DNA of 64,000 nucleotides, from positions 62,001 through 126,000 of the forward strand of contig JAQCEY010000004.1 of assembly GCA_027620075.1 (NCBI GenBank), written 5' to 3'. The position numbers and the translations under genes are program-made. Below, piece by piece: positions 9,391 to 17,008 of the stretch; positions within the stretch are counted from its first letter, which is position 1, and each line of letters opens with the position of its first letter. The stretch comes from Pseudomonadota bacterium (GTDB taxonomy: Bacteria > Pseudomonadota > Alphaproteobacteria > Rickettsiales > UBA6187). The notes beneath the pieces were generated by a model. It searched no databases, was not told the origin of the DNA, and saw nothing but the letters and a program-made list of their open reading frames with translations.

Positions 9391-9430
9391 ATGGTATAAT
9401 TAACTTAGAGTCTAAGATTATTAGACTCTA
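9391..9430 (+). promoter_or_regulatory. -10 box and 9-bp hairpin upstream of iscU
   Basis: A consensus -10 TATAAT (9395-9400) has no good -35 at normal spacing. Five bases on, TAGAGTCTA (9406-9414) and TAGACTCTA (9422-9430) form a perfect 9-bp inverted repeat with a 7-base loop. The ribosome site AAGGAG follows at once. The dyad could be a 5' mRNA hairpin that stabilises or gates iscU translation, or an operator overlapping the start of transcription. Confidence 0.45.
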
Positions 9431-9449
9431 TAAATTAAGGAGAACTAAA

Positions 9450-9827
9450 ATGGCTTATAGTGAGAAAGTAATAGATCATTATGATAATCCGCGTAATGTC
9501 GGTTCGTTCGATAAGAGCGAGGAAGGAGTGGGTACGGGCTTAGTCGGTGCTCCTGCTTGTGGTGACGTAATGAAATTACAGATAAAAGTTAAAGACGGTG
9601 TAATAGAAGACGCTAAGTTTAAAACATTTGGCTGTGGCTCTGCTATTGCCTCATCTTCGCTTATTACCGAAATGGTAAAGGGCAAAAAACTAGATGAAGC
9701 ACAGCGAATTAAAAATACCGAAATAGCAGGCGAGCTTTCATTGCCCCCGGTTAAGATACACTGTTCGGTTCTGGCTGAGGACGCTATTAAGGCGGCTATA
9801 GAGGATTATAAGAAGAATAATATTTAA
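9450..9827 (+). CDS. iscU: iron-sulfur cluster scaffold IscU
   Basis: 125 residues. The three cluster cysteines Cys37 (GAPACGD), Cys62 (FGCGSAIASS) and Cys105 (KIHCSVLAEDA) are present with Asp39, and the LPPVK motif (98-102) that HscA recognises is intact. IscU receives sulfur from IscS and iron, builds a [2Fe-2S] cluster and hands it on with HscA/HscB help. A good AAGGAG site precedes the ATG. A family A repeat lies before the gene and a 155-bp family C repeat after it. Confidence 0.98.
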   Translation: MAYSEKVIDHYDNPRNVGSFDKSEEGVGTGLVGAPACGDVMKLQIKVKDGVIEDAKFKTFGCGSAIASSSLITEMVKGKKLDEAQRIKNTEIAGELSLPPVKIHCSVLAEDAIKAAIEDYKKNNI

Positions 9828-9829
9828 TC

Positions 9830-9984
9830 TGTCATCCTATGGAAAAAATTTAGTAAAATTTTTTACCATGGGATCCAATTTGAAAAGTTTAGGAAAACTT
9901 TTCAATATTTAAAAAAGTTTCCTAACTTTTTTTAAAGTGGATTCCACTATAATTTGTTTTACTAAACAAATTCGTGGAATGACA
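9830..9984. repeat. 155-bp family C palindromic element, copy 1
   Basis: Bounded by TGTCAT and ATGACA and made of several AT-rich hairpins. A near-identical copy in opposite orientation lies at 31050-31203, 21 kb away; read in the same direction they differ at only a handful of positions. It fills almost the whole iscU-iscA gap. No coding capacity was seen, so it is a MITE-like or REP-like non-autonomous element. Confidence 0.85.
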
Positions 9985-10001
9985 ATATTAGGAAGGATAA
10001 C

Positions 10002-10355
10002 ATGGCTTTACCACCACCTATCAACATTACCGATAATGCGGCATTCCGTATAAAGGCACTTCTTGAAAAAAGGGGTAAGCCTTCTGCGGGCATAAAGGTT
10101 GGCGTGCGTTCGGGCGGTTGTTCAGGGCTTTCTTATACGATAGAATATGCCGATGAGATAGAAAAGTTCGACGAGGTAGTGCCTTATCCTGACGCTGACC
10201 GTGAGGAATTTAAAGTTATCATAGACCCCAAAGCGGTTATGTATCTGATAGGTACTAACATGGACTATGTAGAGGAAAAAATGAAGTCCGGCTTTATATT
10301 TCAAAACCCTAACGAGAAAGGCAGATGCGGGTGTGGTGAAAGCTTCCACGTATAA
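10002..10355 (+). CDS. iscA: A-type iron-sulfur carrier IscA
   Basis: 117 residues. HesB/IscA family with the three conserved cysteines Cys40 (SGGCSGLSY), Cys109 and Cys111 (RCGCGESF). A-type carriers bind iron or a cluster and deliver it to targets, especially [4Fe-4S] proteins. A short N-terminal MALPPPINIT precedes the domain. The ribosome site AAGGAT is 5' of ATG 10002. HscB follows. It could equally be named ErpA or SufA by sequence alone; the isc context favours IscA. Confidence 0.94.
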   Translation: MALPPPINITDNAAFRIKALLEKRGKPSAGIKVGVRSGGCSGLSYTIEYADEIEKFDEVVPYPDADREEFKVIIDPKAVMYLIGTNMDYVEEKMKSGFIFQNPNEKGRCGCGESFHV

Positions 10356-10422
10356 GAAGTGTTAAGTGTCGGTGTTAAGTGATAGTTACGCCGCTGCTAA
10401 AACTAACTCGCCGATACTAATT

Positions 10423-11016
10423 ATGAAATGCTGGAAATGTGAAAACGAAGTTAGAAAAGGTGGGATTTTTTGTCCTGCCTGTAAGACTGTTCAGCCTACG
10501 TCTGATGTAGACCACTTCACACGTCTTGATGTAAGGCGTTCTTTTGAGGTTGGGGAAAAAATACTGGAGCTGGCATATTATTCAAAACAACGCATGTTAC
10601 ACCCTGACATATTTATCAGGAAAAGCGAACAGGAAAAAAAATACTCAATGGGTCATGCCGTAGATTTAAATAATGCTTACGAAACGTTGAAGTCACCATT
10701 AAAGCGTGCCGAGTATTTGCTAAAACTCGAAGGTATTATTGTTAATCAGGATAATTCTAGCAGTGTTAAGCCTTCGCAGGAAATGCTGATGGAATCTTTA
10801 CAAATGCGTGAAGAACTTGAAAATATCAATAGTTCCGATCAGATAAGGAAAATTATGGTAAATGCCATAGATGAAAGAATGGCAACGATTGATGATATAA
10901 AAAAATATTTTAAGTCAGGAACGCTTGATAAAGCTGCTCAGGCAACTATAAAGATGCGTTATCTTGAAAAGTTTATTGAAGAGATAAAGAAGAAAAGTAT
11001 GAAGCTTGCGTCTTGA
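10423..11016 (+). CDS. hscB: Fe-S co-chaperone HscB with N-terminal tetracysteine motif
   Basis: From ATG 10423 the protein is 197 residues. Residues 3-20 hold CWKC...CPAC (Cys3, 6, 17, 20), a zinc-finger-like tetracysteine as in mitochondrial HSC20/HSCB, followed by the J-domain with HPD at 60-62 and the C-terminal HscB domain that binds IscU. It stimulates the HscA ATPase and delivers IscU. A GTG at 10366 opens the same frame 19 codons earlier, but those residues look unrelated to the family, so I chose the ATG. hscA starts 22 bp after the stop. Confidence 0.92.
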   Translation: MKCWKCENEVRKGGIFCPACKTVQPTSDVDHFTRLDVRRSFEVGEKILELAYYSKQRMLHPDIFIRKSEQEKKYSMGHAVDLNNAYETLKSPLKRAEYLLKLEGIIVNQDNSSSVKPSQEMLMESLQMREELENINSSDQIRKIMVNAIDERMATIDDIKKYFKSGTLDKAAQATIKMRYLEKFIEEIKKKSMKLAS

Positions 11017-11038
11017 AGTAGGAACAAAAGGAAATAAA

Positions 11039-12889
11039 ATGACATTACTACAAATCCACGAACCGGGACAGACTCCAAATCCGCATGAAAGCAATGATGA
11101 TGTTGCTATCGGTATAGATTTGGGTACTACCAATTCACTGGTAGCGATATCGGACGGTCAAAAACCACAGGTAATAGCAGATGATAACGGTAATAAGATA
11201 CACCCGTCTGTGGTGCAGTATTTGGCAACCGGCAAAGTTGCTACAGGACACATTGATAGCGAAAAAGACGGACAGATAATAAGCTCAATAAAAAGATTGA
11301 TGGGGCGTGGGGCGGAAGATTTAAAAAAAACCTCGAACACGCTGCCTTTTGAAGTGGTGCAAGGTGAGGGAATGGTGCGTATCCGTGTTGGTGATAAAGA
11401 GTTAACGCCTGTAGAGATATCGGCTGAAATTCTAAAAAGCCTTAAAAACATAGCTCAAAATGCACTTGGAAAAGATGTGAGCAAGGCTGTTATTACAGTG
11501 CCTGCATATTTTGATGATTCTGCCAGAGCTGCCACCAAAGATGCCGCTAAACTGGCGGGATTGCAGGTTTTACGTCTTATAAACGAACCTACTGCCGCAT
11601 CACTTGCTTATGGGCTTGATAAGCAGGCGGAGGGTACTTACGCTATATATGACTTAGGCGGCGGAACGTTTGACATTACCGTTTTAAAAATGGAAAAAGG
11701 GGTTTTTCAGGTTCTATCAACAGGAGGTAGTACGGCTATAGGCGGTGATGATTTTGACAGGGAAATCGCCGAAATATTCCTATGGCAATATAAAGCAAAG
11801 AAAGATAAGGCTACGGAACTAAAACCTGAGGAATTAAGAAAAATATTGAAAGTCGCCAGAACTGCCAAAGAGCATTTGAGCGATGATAGTGAAGGTAAAT
11901 TCAATATTGAAATTGAAGGCGATAAGTTTGAAGTGCAAATTTCTAAAAGTGAATTTGAACGTGTGGCAACGCCTTATGCCGATGCTACTATTGAGCTTTG
12001 TAAGCTGGCACTGGACGACGCAGGACTGACCCAAAAAGATATTGACGGTGTTGTATTGGTTGGCGGCTCTACAAGAGTGCCGCTTATCAGGGAAAAAATA
12101 GGGGAATATTTCGGTAAAACACCGCTTGCCGATATCAATCCCGATGAAGTGGTTGCATGTGGTGCGGCATTACAGGCAGAAGGGCTGACCGTAGGCTCGG
12201 ATAATCTATTATTGGACGTGTTGCCGTTATCGCTTGGTATTGAAACTATGGGCGGAATAGTCGAGAAGATAATTCATAGGAATACGCCGATACCTGTTGC
12301 CAAAGCTCAGGAATTCACCACTTATAAGGATAATCAGACTGGAATGCCGATACATGTTGTGCAGGGTGAGCGTGAGATGGTAAGTCAGAACAGGTCACTT
12401 GCTAAATTCGAGCTAAAAGGCATTCCACCTATGGTGGCGGGTGCTGCAAGGGTGAAAGTTACTTTTACCGTAGATGCCGACGGTTTGTTGACGGTTAGTG
12501 CAAAAGAAGAGTTCACGGGTGAAGAACAGCAGGTTGAGGTTAAACCAAGCTACGGTCTTACCGATGAGGAAATAAAAGAAATGCTTTATGCCTCTATGGC
12601 AAATGCTAAAGTTGATATGGAGCAGCGGTTGCTTGCCGAGGCTAAAGTTGAGGCTGAAGGGACTATAGAATCGGTTAAAGCCGCACTTGAAAAAGACGGC
12701 GAGATGCTTGCAATTGATGAAAAAGAAAAGATAGTTAATGCTTTGAAAGCATTAACGGAGTCTATAAAGGGCGATAATCGTGACGCTGTAAATGATGCCA
12801 AAGATGCCCTTGAAAAAGCTACCGAGAAATTCGCCGGACAAAGAATGGATATGTATATAGGCGAGGCTTTGAAGGGGAAAGAGGTTTAG
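11039..12889 (+). CDS. hscA: Fe-S assembly chaperone HscA (Hsp70 family)
   Basis: From ATG 11039, 616 residues. Hsp70 ATPase signatures: AIGIDLGTTNSLVA near the start, IYDLGGGTFDITVLKM, and VVLVGGSTRVPLIREKIGEY; the substrate-binding domain and helical lid follow. The context and the DVLPLSLGIETMGG linker region identify HscA, not DnaK. It hydrolyses ATP to release clusters from IscU via LPPVK. A TTG at 11006 opens the frame earlier but AAGGAA sits just before ATG 11039. No ferredoxin gene follows, unlike most isc operons; a repeat and a terminator come next. Confidence 0.95.
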   Translation: MTLLQIHEPGQTPNPHESNDDVAIGIDLGTTNSLVAISDGQKPQVIADDNGNKIHPSVVQYLATGKVATGHIDSEKDGQIISSIKRLMGRGAEDLKKTSNTLPFEVVQGEGMVRIRVGDKELTPVEISAEILKSLKNIAQNALGKDVSKAVITVPAYFDDSARAATKDAAKLAGLQVLRLINEPTAASLAYGLDKQAEGTYAIYDLGGGTFDITVLKMEKGVFQVLSTGGSTAIGGDDFDREIAEIFLWQYKAKKDKATELKPEELRKILKVARTAKEHLSDDSEGKFNIEIEGDKFEVQISKSEFERVATPYADATIELCKLALDDAGLTQKDIDGVVLVGGSTRVPLIREKIGEYFGKTPLADINPDEVVACGAALQAEGLTVGSDNLLLDVLPLSLGIETMGGIVEKIIHRNTPIPVAKAQEFTTYKDNQTGMPIHVVQGEREMVSQNRSLAKFELKGIPPMVAGAARVKVTFTVDADGLLTVSAKEEFTGEEQQVEVKPSYGLTDEEIKEMLYASMANAKVDMEQRLLAEAKVEAEGTIESVKAALEKDGEMLAIDEKEKIVNALKALTESIKGDNRDAVNDAKDALEKATEKFAGQRMDMYIGEALKGKEV

Positions 12890-13004
12890 CTCCTTACCAT
12901 AGGTTGTTATGTCCGGACCCCGTAATTCGATGGGGCGACAAAAATAAAGAATATGTAAGTTGTTGGAAGAACTATAGTATATTTGCTTTTTAATGGTTGG
13001 AGTT

Positions 13005-13087
13005 GTCATCCCCGACTTGTTCGGGGATCTTGATAAGTTTAAATGAGATCCCCCTATAATTTTCTACGAAAATTCGGGGGATGACAG
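13005..13087. repeat. family A palindrome (ATCCCC type)
   Basis: 83 bp bounded by TGTCAT and ATGACA, with two internal hairpins (ATCCCCGACTTGTTCGGGGAT, and GATCCCCC paired with GGGGGAT around a TAATTTTC/GAAAATT stem). Its right half is nearly identical to those at 60053 and 63583. Confidence 0.85.
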
Positions 13088-13125
13088 CATTGTTGAAAAG
13101 TTAAAATACTATATATTCTAATAAA

Positions 13126-13154
13126 AAAAGCCCCACCGGATTGGCAGGGCTTTT
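13126..13154. terminator. bidirectional intrinsic terminator between hscA and the Bax-inhibitor gene
   Basis: AAAAGCCC and GGGCTTTT form an 8-bp stem with a 13-base loop, with A-runs and T-runs outside. It can end both the plus-strand isc transcript and the converging minus-strand gene. Confidence 0.8.
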
Positions 13155-13181
13155 AAAGTATTTTTGTAATTTAGGTTTTTG

Positions 13182-13934
13182 TTACCTTCTTTCTCCGACA
13201 AACTGAAGTATGTGGATAAATATGTTGATAAAGTTCAGGTACAATGATAAAGCACCCGATATAGCAACTTTGCCCATCATTTCGCTATGTCCGGCTACCT
13301 GATGGTACGTATGCTTCAATCTTTGCGTATCATATGCCGTTAAAGCTGTGAATATCAATACGGCGATTACCGATACGGCAAAGTGTAAAGCCGAGCTTTG
13401 CATAAATATGTTAACCACTGACGCAATAATAATACCTATCAGACCCATGAACAGGAATGAACCCCAGCCTGAAAGGTCTTTTTTGGTAGTATAACCATAA
13501 AGACTCATAGAACCGAATGTAGCGGCGGTTATAAAGAAAGCCCTAGCTACACTTGTCGGGGTATAAGCCAGCATTATGGTAGAATATGAAATTCCCATTA
13601 CTGCCGCAAATGCCCAGAAAAGTGCTTGTAGCGTACCGAATGACAGTTTGTTCATGCCGAATGAGAATACCATAATAAAAGCAAGCGGAGCAAGCATTAC
13701 CAGCCATTTAAGACCGCTGCCGAATATAGCATTCATCAAAGGCTCACTTGAGGCTACCGCAAATGCGGTTACACCTGTTAACGCAAGAGCAAGTGCCATA
13801 TAGTTATAGATTCTCAGCATATATGACCTTAATCCCTGATCATATGCCGCAGAAGAAGTTGAGCCTACCGTCTTCATGTTACTCTGCGTGTTAAACTCAG
13901 ACATCTTTTTAAAGTTCATTTTAGTTACCTTCAT
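13182..13934 (-). CDS. Bax inhibitor-1/YccA family membrane protein
   Basis: 250 residues. About seven hydrophobic helices follow a ~37-residue hydrophilic N-terminus; the first begins near YNYMALALALTGVTAFAVA. The C-terminus LYLNFINIFIHILQFVGERR and TAYDTQRLK are typical of bacterial Bax-inhibitor-1 proteins (YbhL/YccA). Homologues act as inner-membrane proteins linked to FtsH quality control or calcium leak; the role here is inferred. It stands alone, with a terminator shared with hscA downstream. Internal Met codons (6, 11, 20) leave the exact start uncertain. Confidence 0.92.
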   Translation of the reverse strand: MKVTKMNFKKMSEFNTQSNMKTVGSTSSAAYDQGLRSYMLRIYNYMALALALTGVTAFAVASSEPLMNAIFGSGLKWLVMLAPLAFIMVFSFGMNKLSFGTLQALFWAFAAVMGISYSTIMLAYTPTSVARAFFITAATFGSMSLYGYTTKKDLSGWGSFLFMGLIGIIIASVVNIFMQSSALHFAVSVIAVLIFTALTAYDTQRLKHTYHQVAGHSEMMGKVAISGALSLYLNFINIFIHILQFVGERR

Positions 13935-14138
13935 TAAGTTGTTTATTACTCACATACTATTATATAGTAATTTACTAAGGTATTTCAAGTGGAATCGGAT
14001 TAAAAGTATGTAAGTTGTGTAAAAGTTCATTAATTCGGTTCTAAATTAATTAATCATTTACACGGGTATTTTATTTTAAACTAGCCTTCATACGGTTATC
14101 GGTAGTGCTTCAGGGTAACCTGTCATATCAAGTTTCGA

Positions 14139-15428
14139 CTATGAAATTAAACGTTTATTCTGCCTGCTTAATATAACTTTCTCGACTGAACTGGTCTTTT
14201 TATGAGCCGCTTTTCTGATTTTACCTTTTTCTGCGTTATCTTTAAGTAATTTTTCACCGAGTTTTAGGTTATCAAGCGTAACATCTTTATCCTGAAATAC
14301 TTTTTGTAGGGCTTCGCTTTTTTTGCCGTTCTTTAGTATTTCGTCCAGTTTGTTACTTATATATTCTCCCTTAACTATTGCATCGACCCTATCTTGTTGC
14401 GTATATTCACCGGTTTCTTTTTCTTTTACATGCTTCAAGCCGGAAGCAACGCCTTCACCTTTTTGTTTTACTTCTTGCGTTACTGATTGCTTTTTATAAT
14501 TAGTTTCAGCGGCTTTTGCTAATCCTTTTAATATATTGCGTTCAAATTGTGCGTTATCGAACTCAGGGTGGAACTGTGTCTGAATGATAGGAGCTCCATA
14601 TTTTGATTCGTATCCTTCAACTATTTTTTCTGTTGGTTCTGCGGCGGAAATTTCAAATCCTGCCTTGTCTAATATTTTCTCATTTTCGGGACTTACTAAA
14701 ACACCCTGAGTATGTATGCTGTTAACTGCTATTGTCGGATCGGGTGAATCCTTACTTAAAGATTTTCTTATGTCCTTGGGCAAATATCCGGCTAACATAG
14801 AGCCTTTATCTACGATAATTTCATGTGAATGTACCTCACCTGAGCTTTTTCCTTCAAATTTAGGATTATGGTCATGACCTGTTCTTTGCTCAACATCATT
14901 GACGATTTGAGCACCTGCAAAATGTGCTATATGCTGTTCCGTGCCGCAAACGCCGAGGGCAGGTATTCCACGGTCTTTAACTATACTGTAAAAAGCCTTC
15001 TCAAAATACATTCTGTCAGGGTTTTTATTAATACTCGGTTCAACTACGTTTTTTACATCGCCCGGAGCTGCCACAGCGTTAATCCCCTGTATAGAAGGGT
15101 GGTTAGCCAGAAATTCCTTTAATTTTGCACCCGGACTTTTTTTCGCCTCCATATCGGGTGTTTCGACATCTATATTAGGAGCTGTAACTACACCGTTTAT
15201 TTCTTTTTTGGGAGGATATTGTTCTAAAAGTTGTGCGTAGGTTTCAGCATTTCCCTTTTTGAATTCGTCCATTATTTTTTCGACTTCCAAAGGTCTTACT
15301 TCGCAATCCACGCCACAATCAGCAGCACTTTCCCGCAAATTATCCATATACATCTGATTAGTTTTTCGACCTTCGATGAACACAAAGCCTATAACGGGTT
15401 TACCTGAATTATTCTTTTTCATGAACAA
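14139..15428 (-). CDS. class I glutamine amidotransferase-like protein with long basic C-terminal extension
   Basis: 429 residues. Residues ~10-305 resemble the PuuD/peptidase C26 group: the nucleophile Cys161 in LGVCGTEQH, His287 and Glu289 in TQFHPEFD, and an early GFVFIEGR strand. Such enzymes hydrolyse gamma-glutamyl bonds or supply ammonia. Residues ~310-429 are an added, strongly charged and probably helical tail ending in KKTSSVEKVILSRQNKRLIS. An insert at ~183-200 is also unusual. No partner synthetase is adjacent. The tail and the isolated position make a specialised or even secreted role possible, but that is inference. Confidence 0.75.
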   Translation of the reverse strand: MFMKKNNSGKPVIGFVFIEGRKTNQMYMDNLRESAADCGVDCEVRPLEVEKIMDEFKKGNAETYAQLLEQYPPKKEINGVVTAPNIDVETPDMEAKKSPGAKLKEFLANHPSIQGINAVAAPGDVKNVVEPSINKNPDRMYFEKAFYSIVKDRGIPALGVCGTEQHIAHFAGAQIVNDVEQRTGHDHNPKFEGKSSGEVHSHEIIVDKGSMLAGYLPKDIRKSLSKDSPDPTIAVNSIHTQGVLVSPENEKILDKAGFEISAAEPTEKIVEGYESKYGAPIIQTQFHPEFDNAQFERNILKGLAKAAETNYKKQSVTQEVKQKGEGVASGLKHVKEKETGEYTQQDRVDAIVKGEYISNKLDEILKNGKKSEALQKVFQDKDVTLDNLKLGEKLLKDNAEKGKIRKAAHKKTSSVEKVILSRQNKRLIS

Positions 15429-15593
15429 ACCATCTATAATTAATTTTTTAACTGTATATGATTTTGTTTAAAAATTTATTACAAAATATAAAAAGCTAAA
15501 GACTTGATTTAAAAAGAAAAGTTGCCCATGTCAATCTAGGGTGATGGAAATATATACGCAATATAATTCTCGGTTTTATACTGTGAAAATTAC

Positions 15594-15660
15594 TATAGGA
15601 GCCTCTGCAAAAGGGTACAAAAGCCCCCTCTCCCTTTGGGAGAGGGTTGGTGTGAGGGTG
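15594..15660. repeat. GC-rich family B repeat (CCCTCTCCCTTTGGGAGAGGG)
   Basis: A left end reading ATAGGAGCCTCTGCAAAAGG is followed by CCCTCTCC/GGAGAGGG as a hairpin, then a G-rich tail (GTGAGGGTGCGGG). The left end and hairpin recur at 21789, 50053 and 52670. It lies in the 260-bp gap between the amidotransferase-like gene and pgi. Confidence 0.7.
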
Positions 15661-15688
15661 CGGGTGCGGGATTTTTTCAACATATACT

Positions 15689-17008
15689 TTAGTTGGAGTT
15701 ATGTAGTATCTTTCTGGCAAAAACTTTCCCCTCTTCGACTGCCGGCTGGTCAAAGGGATTAAGTTCAAGAAGGTGAGCGGTAATGATAGTTTCAAGCATA
15801 AAATGAACCATTATTTTGGACAGGTTTTCCTCATTCATATTACCGAATTTTATATGCCTTAGCGGACAGTTATTCTTAACTAATGCTTCGGCGGTAGCTT
15901 TTTGTAGTGCGGCATTAACATCGCCTATGTTTTTGCCCTTTAGGTATCTTGTGTCGTTATTTATATAATTACCGCTTATTTTAAGCCCTTTCTTTTCCGT
16001 ATCACAGGTGATAAGGTTGAAAAGCTTATCCTTTGGACCATCTAAATATAGCTGCAACTGGCTGTGCTGGTCTAATGCACCGATTGCTTTTATGGGAGTA
16101 TTTCCTTTCCCTTGCTTGCCTAGGCTTTCAGCCCATATTTGCCTGTACCATGTCGCCACTGCCGATAAGCGGTCGACATATGGCATAATCACGGTTGCTG
16201 CCGTACCTTTTTGCATAAAAGAATACTGCAATGCGGCTCCTTGCACAGGAATACTATTATTTTTGAAAAACTCTCCCACCGCAGCTTTGGCAAATTTCCT
16301 TATCTTCCTTATATCAACTCCTGCTACAACGGCGGGTATCAACCCTACATTAGTAAATGTTGAGAACCTTCCGCCTATATTTTTTTCATGGTCAATAACG
16401 GTAGCACCTATCTGCTTGCCGATATCACGTAAGGGATTATCTACGGAATCGGATATTATATAAATATGCTTGCCTATATCTAAACGCTCTTTTTCCAATG
16501 CATCTAAAAAACACATGAACTGTGCAAGAGTCTCAACGGTACTGCCTGACTTGCTCGTAACCAAGAAAGCTGTACCTTCAAGGTCAAGCTGGGCTATAAA
16601 TGCCTCTATGGTATATGGGTCGACGCTATCTATGAAATAAACCCTTTTATCTATTCCGTCATGCGGCTGGGCAAGACATACCATGCTTTGAGGATTCAGT
16701 GTAGAACCACCCGTTCCCAGCACTACCAACTCATCGAAGCTATCGCGTATCCGACTACCTATTTGTATGATACCCTCAATATCATCAGCTTGTTCGATAT
16801 GATTGAATATCGGAGAGTTGCCTTCATCTTTTTCCCGTCTTAACTTATCAAGAATATCAGATGCTTTTACAAGGTTCTTTTTAAACTTTTCCCTGCTCAG
16901 ACCGTTATTACCTATCCTGTCTTCAAAACAATTATCTATATTTTGCTCGTAAGTCATACTATCTTCATATGTTTTTAACTTAACTACCTTGTCACTACTC
17001 ACTATCAC
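15689..17008 (-). CDS. pgi: glucose-6-phosphate isomerase
   Basis: 439 residues, shorter than the ~550-residue E. coli enzyme but like the compact alphaproteobacterial form. SIS-domain features are clear: VVLGTGGSTLNPQ near residue 96, LVTSKSGSTVETL near 150 and GGRFSTFTNVGLIPA near 218. It interconverts glucose-6-phosphate and fructose-6-phosphate. The start overlaps the stop of the upstream M16-like gene by 4 bp, so the two are translationally coupled. The C-terminal end (PFDQPAVEEGKVFARKIL) fits the family. Confidence 0.93.
   Translation of the reverse strand: MIVSSDKVVKLKTYEDSMTYEQNIDNCFEDRIGNNGLSREKFKKNLVKASDILDKLRREKDEGNSPIFNHIEQADDIEGIIQIGSRIRDSFDELVVLGTGGSTLNPQSMVCLAQPHDGIDKRVYFIDSVDPYTIEAFIAQLDLEGTAFLVTSKSGSTVETLAQFMCFLDALEKERLDIGKHIYIISDSVDNPLRDIGKQIGATVIDHEKNIGGRFSTFTNVGLIPAVVAGVDIRKIRKFAKAAVGEFFKNNSIPVQGAALQYSFMQKGTAATVIMPYVDRLSAVATWYRQIWAESLGKQGKGNTPIKAIGALDQHSQLQLYLDGPKDKLFNLITCDTEKKGLKISGNYINNDTRYLKGKNIGDVNAALQKATAEALVKNNCPLRHIKFGNMNEENLSKIMVHFMLETIITAHLLELNPFDQPAVEEGKVFARKILHNSN

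Noticed and set aside
10366-10422. GTG start for hscB 19 codons earlier
   Set aside because: The extra residues show no family similarity and the ATG at 10423 directly precedes the CWKC motif.
11006-11038. TTG start for hscA
   Set aside because: AAGGAA sits just before ATG 11039, and the TTG lies inside hscB with no ribosome site.
15541-15762. Plus-strand ORF across the 15.6-kb repeat
   Set aside because: It runs through the family B hairpin and the 3' end of pgi; composition is repeat-driven.
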